DNA of 6,096 bases from Clostridia bacterium. Lineage in GTDB: Bacteria; Bacillota; Clostridia; Oscillospirales; CAG-272. The stretch spans positions 1-6,096 of the forward strand of contig CAAGKS010000090.1 of assembly GCA_900770605.1 (NCBI GenBank), read 5' to 3'. This document shows, piece after piece, positions 1 to 5,607 of the stretch. A program made the position numbers and the translations under genes. The stretch's first letter is position 1; every line of letters starts with the position of its first letter. Under the pieces are notes generated by a model. The model had not been told where the DNA came from. It did not search any database and saw only the letters and a program-made list of their open reading frames with translations.

Positions 1-429
1 AACCACTCCGTCTCCGCGAGTAGCGCCTCTTACGAATACGCCCTTCTCATAGATGAGCGACACGGAAAGTCCGTCTATCTTCGGCTCTACCGAATATACG
101 GTCTCTTTTATTTTCTCACCCACTCTTGCCGTAAAGTCCTCGAGCTCCTCAAAGGAAAAAACGTCCGAAAGCGAGTCCATACGGTACGCGTGGGTATGCT
201 TTTCAAATTTTTCGAGCGCACGTCCGCCAACTCTCACCGTGGGAGACGTGGGATCGTAAAGCTCGGGATATTCCGCTTCAATACGGACAAGCTCCGCGTA
301 CATCATATCGTAATCGTAGTCCGATATCTCGGGAGAATCGTAAACGTAATATCTCTCCGAATGATATGCAAGCTCTTTTCTTAATTTCTGTACCCGTTCA
401 ATTACCTGTTCAGATATTTTTTCACTCAT
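1..429 (-). CDS. ligA: NAD-dependent DNA ligase LigA, N-terminal part (cut by left window edge)
   Basis: LigA seals 5'-phosphate/3'-OH nicks in duplex DNA, using NAD+ to adenylate a lysine, and acts in replication (Okazaki joining) and repair. The frame is open for 143 codons from the ATG at 429 to the window edge; the full family length is about 650-670 residues, so the OB, zinc-finger, HhH and BRCT parts lie outside. Domain Ia, which binds the nicotinamide nucleotide, is visible: YYVYDSPEISDYDYD at residues 27-41 matches the E. coli LigA region with Y22, D32, Y35 and D36 (here Y27, D37, Y40, D41). The adenylation motif EPKIDGL places the catalytic lysine at K117 and the conserved acidic residue at E115, followed by ATRGDG at 136-141. 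The start is backed by a GAGGG Shine-Dalgarno at 435-439, 5 nt upstream. It follows the radical SAM gene in the same direction after 72 bp and has its own -10 box. Identification is secure; only the C-terminal state is unknown. Confidence 0.96.
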   Translation of the reverse strand, partial: MSEKISEQVIERVQKLRKELAYHSERYYVYDSPEISDYDYDMMYAELVRIEAEYPELYDPTSPTVRVGGRALEKFEKHTHAYRMDSLSDVFSFEELEDFTARVGEKIKETVYSVEPKIDGLSVSLIYEKGVFVRGATRGDGVV

Positions 430-460
430 AAAAGCCCTCAAAAAAATAAAAATCTTTTTA

Positions 461-469
461 TTTATACCA
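461..469 (-). promoter_or_regulatory. Extended -10 promoter element for ligA
   Basis: On the minus strand the sequence reads TGGTATAAA, a TG-extended -10 box one base from consensus. It would start transcription near 454 and give a leader of about 25 nt that includes the GAGGG ribosome site. There is no good -35 hexamer at 16-18 bp; a TTGGCA at 492-497 is about 25 bp away, too far to pair normally. Extended -10 promoters can work without a -35 box. The surrounding spacer (430-501) is very AT-rich and holds no convincing terminator for the radical SAM gene, so read-through from that gene into ligA is also possible. Confidence 0.55.
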
Positions 470-501
470 ATAAATTATTTTAACATATTTTTGCCAAAAA
501 A

Positions 502-1491
502 TCAACTGTTTTCGATCTTTGGATCAGAAATATAACGATATCCCTGATATGTGCCGCGCTCAAAGAGCAGCTTGTCTATATCGTTTATCACAGACACCTT
601 TTTTCTGCTCCACTCGGGCGCTAAAAGCGTCTCTGCCATACCGTCTCCCGTCACACGTCCGATAACGACGTCAGACGGCAAGCGCTCAACGGCGTCAGCC
701 ACAAGTCTTACGTAGCGCTCCTTTGTGAGCGGAGCGTACTCCCCTGCCTCGTAAAGCTTGGCAAGGCGCGTTCCACGTATTACGTGGAGCAGATGTATCT
801 TCACCTGATCGGGATGCAAACGCGCTACGCCTTGCACGCTCTCCATCATCATCCCGTCACTCTCCTCGGGCAAGCCGAATATCAGATGAACGCAGATATT
901 TATTTTTGGCGATGCCGCGCGAAGCAGCTCAAAGCCGCGAACAAAGTCCGCAAATGTATGACCGCGATTTATAAGCTGCGCGGTGCTGTCGTGCGCCGTC
1001 TGCAAGCCAAGCTCAACCGTGAGCACAGTGCGCTCGGCGATATCTGCAAGATATCCTGCTATATCCTCGTCGATACAGTCCGCGCGAGTGGCGATATTCA
1101 GCCCGACTACGCCGTCAAGCGAGAGCGCCTCCTCAAATTTTTCGCGCAAGACCTCAAGCGGCGCGTACGTATTGGTATGCGCCTGAAAATACGCGATGCA
1201 TCTGTCCGTTCTCCACTTGGAAGAAAGCTTTTCCCTGATATGCGCGTATTGCTCCGCTATGGAAAAATGAGCAGGAGCGGCAAAATCCCCGCTTCCGCGA
1301 CCCGAGCAGTATATACAACCGCCAACGCCGCACCTGCCGTCTATATTCGGGCAGGTAAATCCCGCGTCTATCGGTATCTTGGCGCACTTTCCGCCAAAGA
1401 CGGTGCGAAGATAATAATTATATGTATAATATCTTTTATTGCTATCCGTATAGGCGTACGGATTATCAGTTCTCTGAGTGTGCTTTTTCAT
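502..1491 (-). CDS. Radical SAM protein, TIGR01212 / YhcC (YtqA) family
   Basis: A 329-residue radical SAM enzyme of the size usual for the TIGR01212 family. The 4Fe-4S cluster cysteines are C47, C59 and C62, in the atypical CX11CX2C spacing of YhcC/Elp3-like proteins rather than CX3CX2C; C54 is an extra cysteine inside the loop. Other family signatures are YFQAHTNTYAPLE (101-113), TRADC (135-139), ELGLQT (160-165), FGLPEE (205-210), KIHLLHVIRGT (231-241) and TGDG (281-284). E. coli YhcC has no firmly assigned role that I can cite. The Bacillus homologue YtqA has been reported as MnmL, acting on the cmnm5 group of wobble uridine in tRNA, usually beside a methyltransferase gene (ytqB/mnmM). 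No such neighbour is seen in this window; ligA follows instead. That function is transferred from memory and is an inference. The start at 1491 is supported by AGAGG at 1498-1502, 6 nt upstream, and by a strong promoter just before it. Confidence 0.93.
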   Translation of the reverse strand: MKKHTQRTDNPYAYTDSNKRYYTYNYYLRTVFGGKCAKIPIDAGFTCPNIDGRCGVGGCIYCSGRGSGDFAAPAHFSIAEQYAHIREKLSSKWRTDRCIAYFQAHTNTYAPLEVLREKFEEALSLDGVVGLNIATRADCIDEDIAGYLADIAERTVLTVELGLQTAHDSTAQLINRGHTFADFVRGFELLRAASPKINICVHLIFGLPEESDGMMMESVQGVARLHPDQVKIHLLHVIRGTRLAKLYEAGEYAPLTKERYVRLVADAVERLPSDVVIGRVTGDGMAETLLAPEWSRKKVSVINDIDKLLFERGTYQGYRYISDPKIENS

Positions 1492-1522
1492 AGCGCGCCT
1501 CTCGTTTTAAAGTATTCATCTT

Positions 1523-1551
1523 ATTATACCACAAAAGCCGCTGAGAATCAA
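1523..1551 (-). promoter_or_regulatory. Sigma-A-type promoter of the radical SAM gene, with -35 inside a terminator loop
   Basis: Reading the minus strand, TTGATT (1546-1551) is followed by exactly 17 bp and then TATAAT (1523-1528), with an upstream TGG (1529-1531) that makes an extended -10. The predicted start is near 1516 and the leader is about 25 nt. The -35 hexamer falls within the loop and first stem base of the preceding gene's terminator hairpin (1533-1567), and the spacer runs through the hairpin's distal arm. The radical SAM gene therefore has its own promoter although it sits directly behind the aminotransferase. Confidence 0.8.
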
Positions 1552-1567
1552 CATCTCAGCGGCTTTT
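1533..1567 (-). terminator. Rho-independent terminator after the aminotransferase gene
   Basis: A perfect 14-bp inverted repeat (AAAAGCCGCTGAGA at 1533-1546 and its complement at 1554-1567) surrounds a 7-nt loop. The GC-rich core is GCCGCTGAGA. On the minus strand it lies 33 nt past the aminotransferase stop codon and ends in TTTT followed by GTGG, so the U-run is short. Because the outer arms are A4 and T4 the hairpin could also stop plus-strand transcripts, but no plus-strand gene reads into it. Confidence 0.88.
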
Positions 1568-1586
1568 ATACAACTTTTTATACAAC
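1564..1586. repeat. Two tandem copies of TTTTATACAAC
   Basis: TTTTATACAAC occurs at 1564-1574 and again at 1576-1586, separated by one T, in the short gap between the aminotransferase stop and its terminator; the first copy shares its leading T4 with the terminator arm. On the minus strand each copy reads GTTGTATAAAA, containing a -10-like TATAAA. It may simply be slippage-derived low-complexity sequence; no function is evident. Confidence 0.7.
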
Positions 1587-1599
1587 TTTTTTATGCTTC

Positions 1600-2880
1600 T
1601 TACTGCGCAAGTATTTTTTCAAGCGCGGCAAGTCTTACGCAAAGCACGAGCACCTTCATAGCGGACTCAAGCTCACTGAGCGAGGGATACGAGGGAGCGA
1701 TTCTGATGTTACTGTCAGCAGGGTCCTTTCCGTAAGGATAGGTTGCTCCAACCGTGGTAAGCACAACGCCCGCGTTTTTGCAAAGCTCGTAAACGCGCTT
1801 TGCGCAGCCCTTCATGGTATAAAGGCTGACGAAGTATCCGCCCTTGGGCTTGTTCCAGAAAGCAACACCCGTTCCGTCAAGCGCCTCGTGGAGCATATTG
1901 TCCACAAGCATGAACTTGGGGCGCAGAAGCTCTGCGAGCTTTTGCATGTGAGGATAGATATTCTGCGCGTTGCCAAAATACTTTACGTGTCTTAACTGGT
2001 TTATCTTGTCAAATCCTATGGTCTGAACCGTCATTACAGACTTGATCTGCGCGAGATTTTCCTCGGATGCCGCGATTATAGCAACACCCGCGCCGGGATA
2101 GGTGATCTTTGACGTAGATGCAAAGTAAAATACTCTGTTTACGTTTCCGTATCTCTCACACGCCTCGAATATATCCGCAAGCGTATCACCGTCATCGTAA
2201 AGCTCGTGTACGGCGTAAGCGTTATCCCAGAACAGACGGAAATCGGGAGCGGCGGTCTTCATAGAAGCAAGACGCTCTACCGTTTCGTCCGAGTAGGTAT
2301 ATCCATCGGGATTTGAGTACTTGGGGCAGCACCACATTCCCTTTACCGAGCTATCCTCGGACACTATCTTCTCAACGGCGTCCATATCAGGTCCCTGCTC
2401 CGTCATTCTTACGGTGATCATCTCGATACCGAGCGACTGACAGATAGCGAAATGTCTGTCGTATCCGGGAGCGGGGCAGATGAATTTCACCTTCTCCTCA
2501 CGTGACCAGGGGCAAGGAGAGCCCACAACGCCGTAAAGCATTGCTCTCGCCATAGCGTCGTACATAAGGTTGAGCGATGAATTTCCGCCAACTATTATTC
2601 TGCTCTCGCGGATGCTCAAAAGATCCGAGAAGAATTTTTTTGCCGCAGGAAGTCCGTCAAGCAAGCCGTAGTTACGGCAGTCAAATCCCGTCTCAGTTAT
2701 ATAATCCTCCGCGCCCTTGATGCAGGTCAGGAAATCATCCATAACGTCAAGCTGATCCTTGCCGGGCTTGCCGCGCGAAAGATCGAGCGAGAGGTTTTCG
2801 TTTATAATATCTTCATACTGCTTCTCAAGAAGTGCCTTCACTTCAAGAAGCTCGTTCTTTGACATTTGCAAATAAGTCAT
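1600..2880 (-). CDS. PLP-dependent class I-fold aminotransferase, aspartate-aminotransferase-like (PF12897 type)
   Basis: A 426-residue fold-type I PLP enzyme, resembling the Asp_aminotransf (PF12897) group that includes a Corynebacterium aspartate aminotransferase. It is expected to move an amino group between an amino acid, probably aspartate, and 2-oxoglutarate in the cytoplasm. With the start at 2880, the N-terminal family signature LDLSRGKPG is at 32-40, the phosphate-site loop GGNSSLNLMYDA at 98-109, KYSNPDG with N190 at 187-193, WDNAY with D219 and Y222 at 218-222, the PLP lysine K258 in STSKITYPGAG (255-265), and SNIRIAPS with carboxylate-binding R393 (390-397). All catalytic positions are intact. 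The reading frame extends upstream to an ATG at 2913, but that ATG has no ribosome site, whereas the ATG at 2880 follows GGAGGAG at 2884-2890. It is monocistronic by its signals: promoter at 2952-2980 and terminator at 1533-1567. The exact substrate cannot be read from sequence; the family is certain, aspartate specificity less so. Confidence 0.94.
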   Translation of the reverse strand: MTYLQMSKNELLEVKALLEKQYEDIINENLSLDLSRGKPGKDQLDVMDDFLTCIKGAEDYITETGFDCRNYGLLDGLPAAKKFFSDLLSIRESRIIVGGNSSLNLMYDAMARAMLYGVVGSPCPWSREEKVKFICPAPGYDRHFAICQSLGIEMITVRMTEQGPDMDAVEKIVSEDSSVKGMWCCPKYSNPDGYTYSDETVERLASMKTAAPDFRLFWDNAYAVHELYDDGDTLADIFEACERYGNVNRVFYFASTSKITYPGAGVAIIAASEENLAQIKSVMTVQTIGFDKINQLRHVKYFGNAQNIYPHMQKLAELLRPKFMLVDNMLHEALDGTGVAFWNKPKGGYFVSLYTMKGCAKRVYELCKNAGVVLTTVGATYPYGKDPADSNIRIAPSYPSLSELESAMKVLVLCVRLAALEKILAQ

Positions 2881-2883
2881 TTT

Positions 2884-2890
2884 CTCCTCC
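2884..2890 (-). promoter_or_regulatory. Ribosome binding site that decides the aminotransferase start
   Basis: GGAGGAG lies 3-5 nt before the ATG at 2880. The longer in-frame ATG at 2913 has no purine-rich site in front of it and sits inside a predicted leader hairpin. The site therefore argues for the 426-residue protein instead of the 437-residue version. Confidence 0.85.
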
Positions 2891-2906
2891 GAGTACGTAC
2901 CAATTT

Positions 2907-2931
2907 CAGTCATTGTCTACAATATCGACTG
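2907..2931 (-). promoter_or_regulatory. Imperfect dyad / leader hairpin upstream of the aminotransferase
   Basis: On the minus strand CAGTC (2927-2931) pairs with GACTG (2907-2911), and inside it ATTG pairs with CAAT around a 4-nt TAGA loop, with a 3-nt GAT bulge on one side. This gives a 9-bp stem at about +15 to +39 of the predicted transcript, between the promoter and the true ribosome site. It could be a leader hairpin or a protein-binding dyad. There is no T-run behind it, so it is not an attenuator of the usual kind, and no known riboswitch class was recognised. Confidence 0.4.
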
Positions 2932-2951
2932 CAAAACCAATAACATTCCAT

Positions 2952-2980
2952 ATTATACTATGACTCGAGAAAAAAAGCAA
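2952..2980 (-). promoter_or_regulatory. Sigma-A-type promoter of the aminotransferase gene
   Basis: The minus strand shows a perfect TATAAT at 2952-2957 and TTGCTT at 2975-2980, separated by 17 bp. The -35 matches the consensus in its first three bases only. Transcription would start near 2945, giving a leader of about 65 nt that contains the 2907-2931 dyad and the GGAGGAG site. The -35 hexamer overlaps the weak hairpin and T-run that may end the helicase transcript. Confidence 0.7.
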
Positions 2981-2991
2981 GAATTTTTTGC
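2970..2991 (-). terminator. Weak candidate terminator after the helicase gene
   Basis: Downstream of the helicase stop codon (3025) the minus strand reads GCAAAAAATTCTTGC and then seven T residues. The stem is only 4 bp (GCAA/TTGC) plus two A-T pairs after a mismatch, so it is AT-rich and unstable, but the T7 run is good. It is either a poor terminator or chance; partial read-through into the aminotransferase is likely. Confidence 0.35.
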
Positions 2992-3024
2992 CTATTCTGC
3001 AAAATGTTAACAATTTAGTTACAA

Positions 3025-5457
3025 TTAGGGGCGTTTTTCCCAAAATCTGCGCGCGATCTCTGCAAGAGACTTGGCGTTTCCTGCATATTGTACCTGTTTC
3101 CAGTGCCCCGGGAACAGCTCTCTGTACTTGGGTGTGGCATAGCGGTCATCCACAAGCACCACCACTCCCCTGTCCTCATCTGTCCTTATAACTCTGCCTG
3201 CCGCCTGAAGCACGTTATTCATTCCGGGATAGGTATAGGCATAGTCGTATCCAACGCCCGTATCCTCGTCAAAATAATCCCTGATGATATTTCTTTCGTT
3301 GGAAAGCCCTGGGAGTCCGACTCCTATTATTATCGCTCCTATCAAACGGCTTCCGGGAAGGTCAACGCCCTCGGAGAACGCGCCGCCAAGCACGCAAAAG
3401 CCTACACGCGTCTTCCCCGCATCGTCCTTAAAGCTCTTCAAAAATTCCTCTTTCTGAGCAAAGGTCATATTTCGGCTCTGCACTACCTGCTCCACCCTCG
3501 GATATTTCTGCGCGAACGCTCGGCTGACCTTTTCAAGACAGCTATAAGACGGGAAATAAACTATATAGTTGCCCGCCTTTGCCGACACGGTAGCCGCGAT
3601 AGCGGAAACGTATCTTCCCACGTTAGCGTCTCTGTCGTCAAACCGCGTGCTTGCAAAATCCGCAACGGCAACACAAAGATTTTCCTCGTCAAACGGAGAC
3701 GGAAGCGACACCGAAACTCCCTTCTGAGAGCTTCCGAGAACGTCGCAGAAGTACTCCGTAGGCGTAAGAGTTGCCGAGAACATTACCGCGCTTTTCGCAC
3801 GGTCGAGCAAATGATCCATAACCGAAGACGGATCAAGGCAATAGATCTTTACGAGTATATCTCCGCCGAGAAGCTCGACGTAGCAGAAAAATCCCTTGCC
3901 GAAATACTGCTCTACCACGGTATATTTTCTGATAGCGGTGCTAAGCGCCTGAAGCGCGTCAAACGCTTCAAACTCCTTATTTTTACGCAAAAATGCATCT
4001 ATCTTCTGCTTAAAGACCTCAAGCGCGCCGCCAAAGCGTTCAAGCGGAGATCGGCTCATATAAAAGCCTCTGTCGTTGCCCATCTCGTCCTTGACCACGT
4101 TATCGCGGCACAGAGCACAAAGCTCAAGAAAATCGCGCTCCATCTCAGCGAACGTCGCGTCAAGCTCCCCGTGCTCGCCAAGCAAGGCTCTTACTGACCT
4201 GAGCTGAGAAATTCTGAGCTCGGCAGAATACATATCCCTCGCTCTGTCTGCAAGGTTATGCGCCTCGTCTATAAGAAAAGCGTATTTTTCGCGTTTGCCG
4301 TCCTCGCCGAAATATCTGCGCAGATATACCGAGGGATCAAACGCGTAATTGTAATCGCATATCACCACGTCGCAATATTCAGAAAGATCGAGTGATAGCT
4401 CATACGGACATATCGAATATTTCTCCGCCACCGAGAATATCACCGATGCGGAATATCCGTTTCCGCCCGACAAAAGCTCCACAAGAGCATCTCCTACCCT
4501 GTCATAATACCCTCTCGCATACGGACATATATCGGGGCTGCACATATTCTGCGCATATCCCACGGTCTGCTTGAGTAAGCACTTGCACATGCTCTCCTTG
4601 GAGTTGAGCACCACCGAGCGCAAGCCAACGCCCGCGCGGAAAAGCTTTGAGGTGGCGGCATAGGCCTCGCGTCTTACGCTTGCCTTTGCGGTAAGATAAA
4701 ATATCCTATCAATATGCCCCTCGCCCATCGCTCTGATAGCGGGAAACAGCGCGGACATAGTTTTTCCCGTGCCCGTTGGAGCTTCAACGAAAAGTCTCTG
4801 ACCGCGGCGCATCGCGCCCCAGATCTCCTTTATCATTATCTCCTGCCCCTCTCGGAGAGAGGAATACGGAAATACCGCCGCTGATGCCGACGGAAGCACG
4901 TCAAGACTTCTGCTCACGAGCAGCTTTGCAAAGAAGGATACCCTCGAAAGCAGATCGAAGTAATCCGCGCGAAGCTCTTCGACAGTAAAGGAATAATTGA
5001 AATACCTTATTTTTTCGGTATCGGTGTTGTAATACGTTATGCGCCCGTCTATGCGGTCAAGCTCGTCACGAAGCGCCACAAAATAAGCGTAGCATTTGAG
5101 CTGCGCCAAGAAGCTATGCCTTGGCGGAAGATAAAACTCGTAAGATCTTACGCACTTTATCTCGTCCACACAAAGTCCGCCGCCCTCTTTTCTTATAATT
5201 CCGTCCGCGCGTCCGCTGACAGTATAATAAAGACCGTCAAAGAGCACGGTCGCGCTCAACGAGACCTCGGGCGAATAGTATCCGCCCGCCTCGCTTTGCA
5301 GCCTTCTGTGGACCTCTGCGCCGTTTCGGAGGGCAGCAAAGCCGTCAGAGGAGCGCGCAAAAGCGCCGAGGTCTCCGCTTTTTGCGGCAAGCTCGCAAAG
5401 AGCGCGGACAGACGTTTCCACCGCGCAGGTATCTTTATTATATTTCATATTACTCAT
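3025..5457 (-). CDS. RecB-like PD-(D/E)XK nuclease fused to a Rad3/XPD/DinG-type Fe-S helicase
   Basis: An 810-residue cytoplasmic enzyme with two modules. Residues ~1-180 carry RecB/Cas4-type nuclease motifs in order: H50, GRAD (82-85, metal-binding D85), DEIK (98-101, E99 and K101) and QLKCY (119-123), so the nuclease looks catalytically intact. Residues ~200-810 form an SF2 helicase: Q-motif-like REGQ (203-206), Walker A EAPTGTGKT (225-233, K232), DEAH (397-400), SAT (561-563), GGAFSEGVDLPG (691-702) and motif VI QAAGRVIR (751-758, R755/R758). Cysteines C291 or C293, C306, C311 and C350 between Walker A and DEAH are placed like the XPD/DinG 4Fe-4S ligands. The family (COG1199-like) suggests ATP-driven 5'-3' unwinding with nuclease trimming in DNA repair; this role is inferred, not shown. 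The open frame extends to an ATG at 5583, but a strong promoter lies inside that extension, so the start is placed at 5457, behind AGGGGAG (5465-5471). An ATG at 5493 is the alternative. Confidence 0.92.
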   Translation of the reverse strand: MSNMKYNKDTCAVETSVRALCELAAKSGDLGAFARSSDGFAALRNGAEVHRRLQSEAGGYYSPEVSLSATVLFDGLYYTVSGRADGIIRKEGGGLCVDEIKCVRSYEFYLPPRHSFLAQLKCYAYFVALRDELDRIDGRITYYNTDTEKIRYFNYSFTVEELRADYFDLLSRVSFFAKLLVSRSLDVLPSASAAVFPYSSLREGQEIMIKEIWGAMRRGQRLFVEAPTGTGKTMSALFPAIRAMGEGHIDRIFYLTAKASVRREAYAATSKLFRAGVGLRSVVLNSKESMCKCLLKQTVGYAQNMCSPDICPYARGYYDRVGDALVELLSGGNGYSASVIFSVAEKYSICPYELSLDLSEYCDVVICDYNYAFDPSVYLRRYFGEDGKREKYAFLIDEAHNLADRARDMYSAELRISQLRSVRALLGEHGELDATFAEMERDFLELCALCRDNVVKDEMGNDRGFYMSRSPLERFGGALEVFKQKIDAFLRKNKEFEAFDALQALSTAIRKYTVVEQYFGKGFFCYVELLGGDILVKIYCLDPSSVMDHLLDRAKSAVMFSATLTPTEYFCDVLGSSQKGVSVSLPSPFDEENLCVAVADFASTRFDDRDANVGRYVSAIAATVSAKAGNYIVYFPSYSCLEKVSRAFAQKYPRVEQVVQSRNMTFAQKEEFLKSFKDDAGKTRVGFCVLGGAFSEGVDLPGSRLIGAIIIGVGLPGLSNERNIIRDYFDEDTGVGYDYAYTYPGMNNVLQAAGRVIRTDEDRGVVVLVDDRYATPKYRELFPGHWKQVQYAGNAKSLAEIARRFWEKRP

Positions 5458-5464
5458 CGTCACG

Positions 5465-5471
5465 CTCCCCT
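5465..5471 (-). promoter_or_regulatory. Ribosome binding site that decides the helicase start
   Basis: AGGGGAG stands 7 nt before the ATG at 5457, within a purine-rich stretch. A second site, AAGGAG at 5503-5508, precedes the ATG at 5493 by 9 nt, but the predicted transcription start (near 5503) would cut through it, leaving that ATG without a usable site on the main transcript. Confidence 0.65.
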
Positions 5472-5509
5472 CTCCGCCCCAAAGCACAGGCATATTTTTA
5501 CTCTCCTTA

Positions 5510-5538
5510 ATTATACCACTCCGCCACCGTTTCGTCAA
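5510..5538 (-). promoter_or_regulatory. Strong sigma-A-type promoter of the nuclease-helicase gene
   Basis: On the minus strand TTGACG (5533-5538, five of six consensus bases) is followed by 17 bp and TATAAT (5510-5515), with TGG directly upstream giving an extended -10. This is the best promoter match in the window. Transcription would begin near 5503, giving a leader of about 46 nt to the ATG at 5457. Confidence 0.85.
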
Positions 5539-5542
5539 GCCA

Positions 5543-5572
5543 TTATCACAACGCCGCTCGCAAGCATATATT
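5543..5572 (+). promoter_or_regulatory. Tentative promoter of the plus-strand pair
   Basis: TTATCA (5543-5548) and TATATT (5567-5572) are 18 bp apart on the plus strand, with four and five consensus matches respectively. The -35 box lies only 4 bp from the -35 box of the divergent helicase promoter, so the two would be back to back. The match is modest in an AT-rich stretch, and if the genes are sporulation-controlled a different sigma factor may be used, which I could not recognise. Confidence 0.35.
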
Positions 5573-5607
5573 TTATATAGCACAAATTATGAAAGGATGA
5601 TACTGAT

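Noticed and set aside
53..384. Two short plus-strand open frames over the left end
   Set aside because: Both are antisense to the ligA coding region, whose adenylation and Ia motifs are unmistakable.
430..501. Possible terminator between the radical SAM gene and ligA
   Set aside because: TTTTTGGCAAAAA can fold only as an A-T stem with a 3-nt loop and no proper U-run behind it; too weak to call.
784..1995. 403-codon plus-strand open frame across the radical SAM and aminotransferase genes
   Set aside because: It is antisense to two genes with clear family motifs, crosses their intergenic terminator and promoter, and its translation is Arg/Lys/Ala-rich with no recognisable domain. It is a shadow of the codon bias on the other strand.
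2881..2950. Riboswitch or T-box in the aminotransferase leader
   Set aside because: The leader is only about 65 nt, has no terminator/antiterminator pair and no recognisable T-box or riboswitch core; only the small dyad was kept.
3088..4197. 369-codon plus-strand open frame inside the helicase gene
   Set aside because: It is fully antisense to the conserved helicase motifs, with a basic low-information translation and no domain.
3025..5457. Reading the nuclease-helicase as a Cas4 or CRISPR-associated DinG protein
   Set aside because: The nuclease motifs are Cas4-like and the motor is DinG-like, but there is no repeat array or cas gene in the window, and the neighbours are housekeeping genes.
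5116..5580. 154-codon plus-strand open frame opposite the helicase N-terminus
   Set aside because: It lies antisense to the nuclease motifs and runs through the divergent promoter region; no family resemblance was seen.
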